Source: Favolaschia claudopus
Taxonomy: Eukaryota > Basidiomycota > Agaricomycetes > Agaricales > Mycenaceae
Reading direction: 5' to 3'
NCBI GenBank assembly: GCA_037176885.1
Contig: JAWWNJ010000093.1
Span: 124,001-188,000 of the forward strand
DNA length: 64,000 nucleotides
In this document: positions 10,112 to 21,305 of the stretch, piece after piece
Numbering within the stretch: the stretch's first letter is position 1
Layout: the number at the start of each line of letters is the position of its first letter
Translations under genes and position numbers: made by a program
The notes under the pieces: generated by a model
What the model was told of the DNA's origin: nothing
The model's input: only the letters and a program-made list of their open reading frames with translations
Databases searched by the model: none

Positions 10112-11232
10112 CACTGTGGCCGGCAAACCCCGTGAATTTCACCTAGTTGATTCACCTCATTTTCGGGGGAAATTCATCCGAGAACCAGGTGAGTTTCACT
10201 GGGAAGTTGTGAATTTCACCCAGTTCAATTCACGTAGTTGGACTAAGTGAATGGAACGTTTCATGGGGTTCATTCACTTAGTTTTGAAGTGAATTTCATG
10301 TGAAGTTCTCATGAAAAAGGATTCACTTGGTTCCTATTCACGTACAATACTCTTATATTTCACTTGTAAAGTCCATGAAAATCAAGTCAAAAGGGGTGAA
10401 AATGCTAATTTGCCGCTTGGGCCAACCAGTCCTCTCTGTTGCCTTCCTTCTACAGATTGTTTCAAGTTGTTGTTGCGCTAATACTCTGACATTCTATTTA
10501 CTCTACTATTTTGATTCTACAGCTGTTTTACGGTTTTTGTCCGGTTTCTGATGCAGTGGGGCTCTTCAGAAGTTGTTTACCTGTGATTGCTGGTGCGTGC
10601 CCTCGCCGAGCAGCCGGCGACAGCTTGACCGCTCCACCGCTTGTCCACCGCAGCCACTGCATTCACTGGTGGAGCAAAATGCCGAAAATAGCCCAATTTG
10701 AGGCCAGAGTGGAGCCATACGGCGACTCGGAGGCATACAGGTGTAAACAAGAAACGAAATGTCCCACTCCATCAAAAACCGGACAAAAACCGTAAAACAG
10801 CTGTAAGTCACAAAGTTCCCTAATTACAGTCGCATTGACTGTCTTTACCTTATGTGGAAATAACCAGTACTGATGACCAGAACCATGTACCTTGCTCGGG
10901 CCACCTTTTACCCCATGAATTTCACGGGGTTGTTGAGTGAATTTCAAGGAATGGTCCCGGAGCTTGGAATGTCATTTTTTGGGCCAATTTGAGGGTATAT
11001 TACTTCACTTGATTCTTGAGGGAATTTCACGGAGTTCGGATACCAGTCCAGTAGCTCGGATTCACACATTTCATTCACGATATGTTCAGGGGAAATTCAC
11101 GTACTTGACAGGACCCATACAAGCTACGTGAATCAGGTAAGTGAATGTTCAACTACGTGAATTGAAAATGCAGTGAATCATCAAATTCACACAACGGCTA
11201 AGGGAAATTCACGGGGTTTTACGTCCTCAGTG
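10112..11232. mobile_element. CACTA-like non-autonomous transposon, TSD TAC
   Basis: Ends CACTGTGGCCGGC and, inverted, CACTGAGGACG, both followed by AAACCCCGTGAATTTC. The flanking TAC is duplicated (10109-10111, 11233-11235). CACT(A/G) ends with a 3-bp TSD and repeated subterminal motifs (GTGAATTTCAC and variants, more than ten copies at both ends) are hallmarks of EnSpm/CACTA elements. No transposase ORF. Confidence 0.8.
10520..10803. mobile_element. Tc1/mariner-type MITE nested in the CACTA-like element, TSD TA
   Basis: TIR of about 34 bp starting CAGCTGTTTTACGGTTTTTG at both ends, flanked by TA (10518-10519, 10804-10805). 284 bp, non-coding. Confidence 0.85.
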
Positions 11233-11795
11233 TACACTGCAAGAGTACATCTTCTTCAAGGAACTGATCAACAACCCAATGTTCAGAAAAGGTGGAAAGC
11301 CTTACCCGCCCCGCGAACATTACAAAAACATCGATTGGGTCAAATTCTGCCAATTCTAGAATGCGCATTGCAATATTCAATCGCCAGCAATCACGGATTC
11401 CAACCAGCGACTTTACTATAAAATCCCGCTTCACCTCGAGACGCACCACAAGAAAAGCATTTTACTCACCACTGAGCAGGCCACCCTTGCGTCGGCCATC
11501 GCACGCCAACCCTTCCTTGATATTATAAATGCTGACGACAACCACGCTGACGTCCTTCCTACTCTTCCACTACCGGATGGAGAGATAGATCTTTCTGTTG
11601 GCGGTAAGCTTTATTAAAATTTTCCGATGTATAAGACTGAATTAATATTAATACTCACCAATTTCTTTTCCAGGTGAACTGAATGACCCGACGTCGTTTG
11701 ACCGCATGGCCATACGTGCCGCAGATGGGCAACAGCGAGATGCACAGTTTACTGTCGGAAAATCGAAAACAGGTTATAGGGCCAAATAAGGCCGT

Positions 11796-11904
11796 GTTAG
11801 GCCTTATAAGGTCGTTGGGTAAAAGGCAGCTTATAAGCTTTAGATATGTACCAAATGAGACTTATAGGGCATTATACGCCATAACGGACCTTATAAGGCC
11901 TAAC
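11796..11904. repeat. short inverted repeat
   Basis: Exact 18-bp arms GTTAGGCCTTATAAGGTC at 11796-11813 and inverted at 11887-11904. It directly follows the broken 3' end of the RGTNSVEG gene, so a small hairpin element may have replaced its tail. Confidence 0.7.
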
Positions 11905-11929
11905 GAGCCTTACACGGTGTCGAAGTAAA

Positions 11930-13770
11930 GGTCGGTTCCTCGGTGAACCTGAGGTCGTGCTGGTCGTGCTGGGAGATGAGAGCAGGCGTGCTGTGGAATG
12001 CCCCGAGCTGGAAGGAAAAATCTAAAGGAGTGGTGAAATGTAATATAGAGGCAAGGGAATAGAAACTCAGCTAAATGAAATGAAATACTCGATAATGCAC
12101 GCTGTGGGCAAAAATATATGGCGAAGGATCGCTCTGAGAGCTTCGCAAACTGAGAGCAAAAGGGAGGAGATGAGAGGAAAAGACAAGGGAGAGACTCCCC
12201 CTGACGATCGATTCACAAACGTATAAATATCCGGTGATGGGGATAACCACAACGCGTACTCTTGCGTCGCTAGAGCCCCTATGTCGGAAAAACCCTAGTT
12301 TGCTCATAACGGATTGACCCGGATTATGGCCTCATCACGCCTTTCAGCCGCCCACCGGGGGATCATGATCCGTGATAAGCCGATGCAATCGGCTCACCGC
12401 CGAAGCAGTGTCAAGTGTTGCGGTAGCTTCGCCACTCTTCACCACCTCTCCCACAAAATTGTTTTCTGGTCCCTGGACCTCAAAGAGCTGGTGGTCGTAC
12501 CGACTTCAATTTCTTCAAGACTGTGCCGACGTTGCTGGGATCGCTTACGGCACCCTTCACACGGACTCCACAGTAGGCCTTCACAAATACGAAGAAGTGC
12601 TGCGGCAAGCGTCCCACGCCTCTTTCTCCCCAACCACCACTACGACCACTGCACAAGTCTTGTATTCAGCTCGCCCTCACCGATTCTACCACCTCCTGTG
12701 CCACAGCGACCCACATCTGCCTTCAAATCACTCCTCTCGGTCTCCGTTGTTCTGACCCTTTCACCTTGTTAACTTACAGTCGCGTATATGAAGTTGCCCG
12801 CTTTGTCAAACTGAGAAGTACGAGGGCATAATTTCCGTGGGTTACCTGGTGAGTTGTGCCCCTCGACATCTAATTATGTCTGAATTCTCTTGAATTAGTT
12901 CTTGTCGCCATTTATGCATCATCTGTGCGTTTAACGCTCTCTTCTCTGTTCTTCCACTTCTAATGACTGCTTTTCAGCACTGTGTTGTATTGGCTCTAAC
13001 TTGGGTGATACATTTACACAGTGCTTGTTCATATACCGTTCCAGCCTGGGATTCGAAGTCGAGGTTATTTTGTAGGCGATCCGGCATGGCGGGTAGTACC
13101 AAACTGTTGTTGTAGCCATGAATAGATGTTTTTTTTGTCACCATAATTGAGTTCTATGTTTGCTGAATGTGCGGTAATGTGCGGTAACGCAAAGTAATGG
13201 CTTGTAAGCACCTAAATCCCCTATAATCCCGGGCGTGGATTATAGCGGCTGGAGAGAGCTTGAAAGGTCTACACCTATGCGCTATAATCCCCTTATAAAT
13301 TATGACCTCATGGCGGCTTATATTGACTTATGAGCCGACACAAGCTGCCCAGGATTTTTCCGACATACATGACGCCAAAAATATATACATCCGAAACAAA
13401 TAGGTAGACCGGTGTTTTAAACAATGTAAACTGACATAATAAACAGCACCCTACAGGATGGAAAGGCCATGCGGGGTCACAAGAACCAAAGTGCGGAACA
13501 CGATACAATTTCAGGAATATATAGTACATTTCCGAGGTATTTATCGCGTACCTTGGACCCTGAATGCGCCAGTGCACTGTATCCCGACACGCCATCTTTG
13601 CGTCATATCTCCGTGTCTGTGGGGCGTGTTTCCGACGGAGTAATGACCAGGGTCGGGAGACGCGACAGACGCGCTAGCCACGGGTGGGCGGGTGGAGGAG
13701 AGCAAAGAACGCGAAAGTCACTCGGTGACACTGTCAAAATTGTCACGGTGTCCATTTTTGGTGTGAAGCC
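11930..13770. other. no confident gene
   Basis: 12314-12772 is open in two overlapping plus frames with Ser/Thr/Pro-rich content; neither is recognisable. 13225-13285 contains a small hairpin (GGATTATAGCG / CGCTATAATCC). No RNA gene seen. Confidence 0.4.
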
Positions 13771-13774
13771 AAGG

Positions 13775-13835
13775 GGGTACTGAAACCAAAAAAAAAACAC
13801 CCCTTCGGCGGGAACCACCCTACCACGTGACGTCC
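13775..13835 (-). repeat. dispersed repeat end (GTAGGGTGGTTC family), copy 1
   Basis: Read on the minus strand it starts ACGTGGTAGGGTGGTTC and runs into a T-rich stretch and GGTTTC, as do 42582-42665 and, more loosely, 40317-40400 on the plus strand. Probably one terminus of an unclassified element. Confidence 0.5.
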
Positions 13836-14234
13836 ATATATGGAATTTACCATCAAAAACAGCTGTTCAGCCGACAATTCTTGCCTCAAGCCCTATAGAA
13901 CTATCTACACTGTGTTCTATGAGTGATATCTGTCATTTAGAATCATAACAACCCCACTTGAAATTCCAACACATCTTGGTATTGACAGTACCAAATATGG
14001 CCAACCTGATTGCCGGTCCCATCCAAATCCGGACAATCCACCAAACAGGCTTCCGAATGGCTCCTGAAGGTCAGAACTCAGTGTACACAGTGGTAAGATT
14101 CGTTTCTACTCAACCCAGAACCTCACGGACCCATTCCAGCCCAAAACATAAGAGGTCATTATTTTTTTTTATCCGCCCCAGCGGCCGACCCACCCTCCCT
14201 GCCCGGTGTGCCGGCTTCTCCGGCCCGCACCCCC

Positions 14235-14299
14235 TTGTGTGAAGCTGAGGTGAGCTGTGAATGGGTCGAGGTGGAGCTGAGCTCCGCCCGGCAGCACTA
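14235..14299 (-). mobile_element. terminal fragment of hAT MITE (TAGTGCTGCCGG family)
   Basis: On the minus strand reads TAGTGCTGCCGGGCGGAGC then GAGCT-rich sequence, matching the ends of 29460-29896 and 22620. The other end was not found, so it is truncated. Confidence 0.5.
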
Positions 14300-14579
14300 A
14301 CCTTTGGGGTCTTCCGACGAGCCGAGATCGAGATGGGCTTTGTAAATATGTATTACATCATATCATGTACCTGGACCATATCTTTCGTCAATACATGGAA
14401 ATTTTGCTGCTGTATTCTGGGTGTTAGGATTTTGGATTGATTTTGGAATCAATCGCCAAATCGATGAAAATTCAGATACATGGCGGGCCTTGGCGGCGAG
14501 AACAAAAATTTGAGCTGCTATGAGGCCTCTAATAGGCTTCATATACTGAATCTTTCCCCTTTCCCCTCTTTTCGCAATG

Positions 14580-14710
14580 CTTTTTCGCGTTTTCTGGTCA
14601 CGGGACCCAGTACATCGAATAAAAAACCGGCTCTTCGGCAAACCCACGGTCCCACGCACTGGCACGCGCGCAAGGGGGGTCCAAAGATAAGAATTGATAA
14701 CATCAGTGAG

Positions 14711-14749
<39 letters not shown>

Positions 14750-15620
14750 CAGCCAGAGGTCGAGAAAAAATTTTGGTAGGGTCAAAAACTTTCGGGCTGG
14801 AAACCAGGCAGAAGAGGAGTCTCGACGGCTCTATCATAAGTAATGGTCCTGTTATGTGTTACTGAGCTATTTTCCAGCACGGGTCTTGTCTGAGAACGAG
14901 GTTGCAAGAAATTTCGGCGATTTCCGTCGCTGCGGCGAAGCCGAGTTTGTTTGAAGATGTTTATGATCAGGTATCAATCATCGTATAAGCTTCTTGCTCT
15001 CTCCCACAACCTCTCCCACCCACGCAACGCCTCGACGATGTTGACGGTCGTGCCAGCGCAAGTAGCCTTTAACATTGGGAGCTCGCCCAATGGTCCTCCT
15101 GCTTCTATGAGCGTCGCAGGCGCTATCTCTGGCCTGGCAGATTCTCAGTTCAATCATATTTCTTGGCTACATCGATACCGTCGCAGGAGAAGAATACGGC
15201 ACAACATCATCCGATAGCATGAACTTGAGAGGCTTGAGTAGTACCTGTTGTTGTGAATCTAGTAGTATATACATCCAACACAACGTTCTACTGCTGTATG
15301 TGCTCCGCAGGAATGCCAATTCTACTCTAATGACGCAACTGGATTTCAGGTAGTGAGGGCTTGAATCCATATGCGTCATTATTGGAACCGTCTTGTGCGT
15401 TCCGAGCAGTGGCGCTCACAATTCGGTTCGACCTTTTCTAAGTTGGATTTCCCGCGATGATCGGGATTTCCGGGCCGCCTGAAGGTGGGAAACTCTTCCC
15501 GATATAGGAGGAGGGAAGGGGGGGGAGGGTTCGGCCGAGGCCTTGGGGAAAAAAATGGTAGGTGATGTCATTTTTTCTTATCTTTGGATCCCCTTGCACG
15601 CGCGGGTAAACAACTTTTCC
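14580..15620. repeat. pair of related repeats in inverted orientation with a 35-G run
   Basis: 14660-14700 (CACGCGCGCAAGGGGGGTCCAAAGATAAGA-like) recurs inverted at about 15570-15610, and both are followed by a G-rich tract and an AAAAATTTTGGTAGG-like segment. 14714-14748 is an uninterrupted run of 35 G. 14585-14630 also matches 41972-42020 (TCACGGGACCCAGTACAT). Probably arms of an old element; boundaries not resolved. 14840-15400 holds no recognisable gene. Confidence 0.45.
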
Positions 15621-15725
15621 ACTAAAACCGACATCCACCATTATTATCTGCCATCTCCGAAAGAAAAGGTTCTTTGCGGAAAGATGCTCGGTAGATCTCA
15701 CTCCCCCAATTCTCACAATTCGATA

Positions 15726-16038
15726 GACAGACCGGTCGATCTGAGTTTAAATTGCCAATACAAAATTAATTACCATAAAAGGTTATCCGGGCCGAGACTT
15801 GAAAGGGGGTGACCGTCACTGACAAACAACACCAACACAGACTGTTCTTACCTCTCCGCCTTCAAGGATACGAAATTAACCCTAAAAAAAACCCCAGAAA
15901 TGCATAGGAACTCAACTCGAACGAACTCCGCGAAGAAACTGGGCAAAACAAGGCCAGAATGGGTGAGTTGGTGAATAACCTTTTTTGGTAATATTTTTGT
16001 ATTGAGAATTCAAACTCAGATCGACCAGCCTGTCTGTC
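15726..16038. mobile_element. inverted-repeat MITE, TSD not seen
   Basis: Arms of about 60 bp (15726-15786 and 15975-16038) share GGTCGATCTGAGTTT and CCAATACAAAA-like blocks in inverted orientation. 313 bp, non-coding. Confidence 0.65.
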
Positions 16039-16463
16039 GACACCACTCCCCACTCATTTTCTACAGACAGGCTGGACTCGAGCCTAACTATTTAGTAATT
16101 CACAGTTACCCGAACCACTGATTCTAGCGAGCTCAACTAGACCAGCGCTAAATTAAAGATGTTCAAACCCATTTTTTGGTTCCTTTTGGTTCCTTCCGTT
16201 TCTTTCTGATGCCGCTGCGTCAACCGTGAGAGCCGAAGCTTGAATAAAGTGATGCGTAATCAATCCATCAACTTCTCGGCGCGGCTTCTCGCGATTCCTC
16301 TAGGATAAGTTACTTACTTCTAGACTCAAGTCAAGGACCCTGCGCGACAGAACCTAGATGTAGATGAAATGAACAGTCCTTACCATCAACTTCGTCATTT
16401 CCCCCGCAATGACGATCGGATTCCGTTCAAAATTACCTCCCGTTTGCTTCCGACGGAGACAAT

Positions 16464-16843
16464 CATAATAGAGTCTATTCGAAGTGGTTTTCAAATTTCA
16501 AATTTTAAAGGCAGATTTCAAGAGTTCGAGGGCCGTAAGCGGAGTGGGGCGCATGCCCTTACTAACCCTACAGTCTCTTCTTCGACCATAACAGGCGTTG
16601 TGCGTCGTTTCGGGAGAGTTGATTGAGGGCGGGTCGCCTCGGAATACACATCCCCAACACCCTCCAGGGCTTTCTGGAGGGCGTTGGCCCCAGCCGAGGC
16701 TCGAAAATAGAGATTATGCTCGTTCCAAGAAGCGTTTACGGCGAGCTCCACACAACGACATCGCTTGCAGATTTCAAGATCAACCGCCCAAATTTTAAAG
16801 AAAAACAGGATTTGGGCGACTTCAAATAGACTCTAATCATTCA
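16464..16843. mobile_element. inverted-repeat element, diverged arms
   Basis: Ends share (A/T)ATAGAGTCTATT(C/T)GAAGT in inverted orientation; the inner arms share AAATTTTAAAG and CAGATTTCAAGA. No TSD recognised. Contains a small hairpin around 16655-16690. Confidence 0.5.
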
Positions 16844-16881
16844 CCTCGCCAAAATTGATATCACGTTCTTCGTTAGTCAAG

Positions 16882-17151
16882 AGGTGTCAGATCTCTGGAT
16901 CTGGCACCCCATCAACCTCAAGTGTTTGACGTCGCTTCGAGGGGGGCGAAATATTTATCGTCCTATCTCCGGAATGAATGCTGGTCTTGGAGGCGGACTA
17001 CGCGTTCCCAGGGCCTTATGCTACTATTGTCTGAGGTCCTGCCTCTTTACATTATTCACGTCGTTCAGCGCATGCATCAAGTCTCCAAACAAATAACCCC
17101 TTTTGATGCACGTGCGGTTGATGGGGTGCCAGATCCAGAGATCTGACACCT
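16882..17151. mobile_element. MITE with perfect 36-bp TIRs
   Basis: 16882-16917 and 17116-17151 are exact inverted copies beginning AGGTGTCAGATCTCTGGATC. 270 bp in total, GC-rich interior without ORF. No clear TSD. Perfect arms suggest a young insertion. Confidence 0.8.
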
Positions 17152-17330
17152 AAATTTCATGCACGTAACTTACGTACTAAGGGTCTCCGCGTCTGTCACT
17201 CTCTTCTGATGGGCGGCGACCGAACCACACGAATGGCGGGGGTCAGCACCAACACATCCCCATTTTGAGTTGTCGTAAGACGTCCCAGTGACCCTCTATC
17301 CTCTCCTCCTTCCAAGGCAACCTGCTTTCC

Positions 17331-19667
17331 ATGGGTGCTGCTGGCCTGGACTTTGTACGTGCACCATCTTAGCCAAGAAAACGAATAATTTGCGCCCAGA
17401 TAATTGTGGGGGCCTCTATATCCGGTGCGCGCCGTTTTGACAAGTTTCCAAAAACGACGCTTAGCGGGAGTTGTCAGGCCTTTCTTCCGCTATTACGCTC
17501 AAGAGTGCCGGACACAATGTTTTGATCCTGGAGAAAGATCCTCAGCTGGGCGGAGTTGGTTCGGTGAGCGGCAATGCAATGGCCGTTTGAGAGCGGCTGG
17601 CGACATTTTTTTTTTCGCTGACACGGCCATCCATGTCAAACAAAACCTGAAGGTCCCGAACGGATCCGGATGCGCAGAGTACGTCGGCCATCGTTGTTCC
17701 CAACGCCCCCTTCTGTTAGCCTATTCAGAATTCCGCCCAATGGCACAAAAATTTTACTGGATTGGGGTTTGGAGGAAGTTATGAAAGCGCATTCGGCCCC
17801 CATAGCTGGTTTCGCAGCATACAAATGTGAGTTTGCCAACACCTGCAAAACACGCAAATGGTGACCGGGCGGTTAGATGGTGAAGGACGGACACCAAGTC
17901 CTGATCTTTTGGGTGAGTTGCGTACGCGTCTCCTCGGATTCTCGTGTTTATTTTCTCAAGGGAAAAACATTTGGGATGCCGAGCTCTCAGATGCAGCTCG
18001 GGGAGGATACCTGCAATTTTCGGTAAGAGAACTTTAACGAAATTCTACCTTGGATCTAAATACCTTCTCAGCATGCAGGGCTCGTTCGCATTCTCTACGA
18101 CTACGCCCTCACACCTATCGAGGTCGACGGGTATACACCGCGGGTATCTGTTGTCTTTGGAGCAGAAGTTGTCAGCATAGACTGCGACGGCCCGTCGGTC
18201 ACTTTACGATCCGGCGAAGTCCATGAAGGGCATGCTATTATTGGCGCGGACGGCGCGAAAGGCTTTGTGCGTCGGCTTTTATTAGAGGAGGAAGAGGAGT
18301 CTCCGGAGAGCGACGTGCCTACGGGAATCGCGGCATACAAGTACGTTTACCTTGCACTTTCTTGTTTTAGCTTCGTATCTGAATTTCCTGTGTAGTGCCG
18401 TTGTTCCCAATAGACTTGTAACGAAAAACAACCTGGGTGATATATTTTGTGGATATCCTGGAGTGCGTATTCTTTACTATCTTACTCACCGATGACATGC
18501 TGAATTGACCGTGTAGTGTACTGTATGGTTTGGTGAGAATCGAGGTGAGGGACTATTCGTCTGCGAGACTTGAGCCGATATTCATGCCTGCTGCTCTAGC
18601 TCTGAGGACGTTTCCGATGGTCGGTGCTAGAGTCTAACAGCTTTACTCCCGTAATGACTTGTGTCTCAGGGCGAAAATCATGATGTTTCAATATTGTTGT
18701 ATACACCCGACAGCTCCCAGGATGGGAGCTGGATAGAAGGAGCAGAAAAAAAGCTCACTGATGTCGTTGGTCCTTGTGACAAGCAGTGCGTACTGCGCAG
18801 CTGGGCCTTGCGTTCTGATGATTTATTCACGTACTCCAGCGTCCAAAAATTGGTGTCGCTGGCTGGACCAGCCACCTGTGTTCAATTGAAACAAACGTAC
18901 GAATTAGAGTCTTGGATTTCGGAGAGCGGGAAGCTTCTCGCTATAGGCGATGCTGCGCGTCCGTTCTCGGTAAGTAGTGCACCACGGCGCCTCCACTCTT
19001 CTGATAGCTCGATCCTCAAAAGTCGGGTACGGGCCACCCATACGTCGTAGCACTCGAAGACGGTCTATTCATCGGTAAAATATTCTCGCATACGCGGAAT
19101 GCATCTCGTGTTCCCGAATTACTGCGAGCGTTCCAGCAGCACAGGCGAGCATGTGCCTTGCGAACCTTTATTTTGCCCAGCTGATTTGATTCCGTAGAGG
19201 CCCACGTTGCTCGCGACTACGCCAGATGGAAAAAGAATACATTTTCCAGATGATTCTTCCTGATGGCGACTATCAAGCGGGGCGCGATGCGGCTATGCGA
19301 GAGAGACACGCAGCTGGGCGGAATGTGCTGGACGGAGACTTTCAGCAGATGATGGAGGATTATGAGTTTATGTGCGTCCCTTCGCTCGTCATCTTGAATG
19401 CTTATAACTCGCTCCTTATATTGAACGCCTATAACAAATCGTCTTAGGTACGGCTATGAAGCTGCGGACGACGCCGACGAATGGTGGATGACGTGGGGCC
19501 GGTACCACGACTCGGGAGACGCCTCACATGATTCGCCAAATGGTCTGTTCAATATGGCATTCTCAAGTTTCACAAGGGAAGTCACCGAAAAGTATGGTTC
19601 GCCTGAGGCGGAATTAGACAACGACAGGGAATTTTTACGGGGCGAGGAAGATACGTCGTATTCGTAG
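17331..19667 (+). CDS. FAD-dependent monooxygenase (salicylate hydroxylase-like)
   Basis: Would use FAD and NAD(P)H to hydroxylate a small, probably aromatic substrate. The sequence assembles through about 11 short introns; securely placed are 17355-17399, 17425-17477, 17827-17876, 17913-17960, 18023-18071, 18341-18395 and 18463-18516. The FAD-binding start is 'IIVGASISGLSSAI', then 'HNVLILEKDPQLGGVGS', 'IPPNGTKILLDWGLEE', 'HAGLVRILYDYAL', the GADG motif 'IIGADGAKGFVRRLL' and the FAD-phosphate motif 'LLAIGDAARPF'. The third Gly of the usual GxGxxG is Ser. The tail 'YGYEAADDADEWW' also fits the family. The intron near 19149-19199 appears to use a GC donor. The junctions around 17563-17740 and 18545-18668 are unsettled. 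All other joins keep frame, so the gene is probably functional. The start is inferred from an 8-codon first exon. Confidence 0.82.
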
Positions 19668-21305
19668 ATTGCAGATGGATCCAGCGCTGTTTGCACATCG
19701 TAACTAATCCATAGATGGGAAACTCGTGTTAGAAGAATATTTGGCGAGGAACATTCGGCCATGGCCCATCTCTGAGACTTATCAAAACGAGGCAGAAAGG
19801 CATCTTCTGCGCATCATCGGCTGTAGCGGCAGTCGCTAGAAACACTACCACCATGATTAATGCATGGCTCCAGCGGATACCTGATTCATGAGTTGTATTT
19901 TCTCTGTTTTAACTCTGTTTGCGGATAAAAGAATTCTTTTTTCGGGAAGTAATTTGTCTTTTTTGGCGGATTGCACCCGAGCTGGTGGCTCTGTCGCAAA
20001 TTTATTTTTCTTGTTACTGTACCGCGGCCCGGTCGAGCTCGGTCGTGCCCGATATGGAAGTGTCGGGCCGTCAGCCTGACCCAAGCCCGATGCCACTGAG
20101 TCAGTTGTTATCAGGCCCGATCGTTCCCGACCGCCCGACTGCCCAATCGTTCATTATCGGGCGCGATAACAACAAGCCCCAGGGCCAATGAAAATGCAAA
20201 ATATATGTTGTTCTACTTTGTAGTGCTTGACCTTTGCAGGCAGTTATGTATTGATTTAGGTCGCTGTATTATAGTCAGTTAAGTCACTAATTCTTGAAGG
20301 GTTAGTATTCTGGAATTATTGGGGGAGCTTGCTCCCCCCTTTTGTCTGAGGTTCCCGAAAAGTGGATGGCTGTGCAATGTGCCTACTCTCCCACGGGTAC
20401 ACCATCAGCTGTGATCTCCCACGGGTACGCCATCAATATGTGATGGAGGCTTAGACTCAGACCTGAGACGAGTTCGGAGTGGCCTCAAGTTGGCCTCAAG
20501 GTGGCCTACTGTACAGCGGTGCACTCAGGGAAAATGCAGTCAAGGAATACTCTCAGCCAAGGGCCGGCATCAACAGGAAATCAAGTATAAGGAGTCATCC
20601 CGCCCTTAAAGAAACCACATGGCACAAAGGCAGCTGCAGTCGAGTTCAATTCACACAATTCCGAAAAAAAAAATCAAAGACACCTGGCCAGCAGTCAAAA
20701 CTGCACAAATTCCTGTATTCAGCTCATGGTAGCAGATTTCACCGGGACTGCAACAGTAATACAAGAAAGATGCCTTGAGTTGTGAATCGAAGGCTGATCT
20801 AAGGACAAAACTTGGCCTCTCAGTCTAACTTCTGAGATTCTCAGGTCGAGAGATAGCTTTCTTTTTTCCATTGGACTGATGCACAGTTTTGATTTTTTTT
20901 GTCGTACTTCTGTGTAGTCTGGACGGAATTAACGCAAGCTCCCCCTCATCTGTAAGCCGGGCACCGGCATTACAAGACATAGTTAATTAATTAATCGTAC
21001 GTGCTACCAGCATTGAACCGAGGCTCCAACCACTAATCTAAAGGTAATTACCACTCCGCCACGCGCGCATTGCAAGACGAGGGCTTCTGTCAACTCCAAT
21101 ATATGAGGTCAGCTCCACTGCCAAACATAGACAAACTCCTGACATCACCGATGCTGCTCACCCTCGTCCTTACTATTGCTTCACTCACCACACTTCCCTA
21201 TGCCTCTCTCAATCGTTTGGACTCCACCGTAACCCATGTTTCCGACTCAGAGCCTGAGAGGGCATCGACCCCGGAGGACGAAATCCTTGCGGCCCACTCA
21301 CCCCA
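19668..21305. other. intergenic; hairpin and tRNA-like repeat
   Basis: 19668-19850 is probably the 3' UTR of the monooxygenase. 20321-20338 is a perfect GGGGGAGCTTGCTCCCCC hairpin, and its half-site recurs inverted at 20933-20944, so 20321-20946 may be a 0.6-kb element. 20372-20430 contains a duplicated CTCCCACGGGTAC. No gene. Confidence 0.4.
20936..21070 (-). repeat. tRNA-Leu-like repeat (possible SINE)
   Basis: On the minus strand 21070-21001 carries a box-A-like TGGCGGAGTGGT, a TTTAGAT anticodon-loop-like segment and a weak box B GGTTCAATGCT. Acceptor and T stems pair only partly, so this is not a functional tRNA. The downstream body (20976-20936) matches 2128-2165, which suggests a tRNA-derived SINE or chance association. 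Confidence 0.4.

Larger units (their letters stand above)
9536..11789 (+). pseudogene. RGTNSVEG-family protein, 3' part, split by a CACTA-like element
   Basis: Blocks read 'RDGLNVYRTVRGTNSVEGG', then after a roughly 45-bp intron (9700-9744) 'VGFHNPTGSKYRGHFDLWTR', 'TLPRPRILGVPHHRDTPVHV' and 'NRYLQLRQLVLFAVLPVHT'. The frame resumes after the transposon at 'LQEYIFFKELINNP', then 'RLYYKIPLHLETHHKKSILL', an intron (about 11605-11673) and 'GELNDPTSFDRMAIRAADGQ'. I recall this conserved block in large multicopy Agaricomycete proteins of unknown function, probably transposon-derived. Damage: 5' truncation, a 1-nt loss near 9853, an in-frame TAG near 11358 and a 15-bp tandem duplication at 9875-9904. 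Removing element 10112-11232 and one TAC restores 'PVHTLQEYIFF'. Confidence 0.7.

Noticed and set aside
14363..14785. Poly-proline ORF on the minus strand
   Set aside because: The proline run is just the 35-G homopolymer; flanks are repeat sequence.
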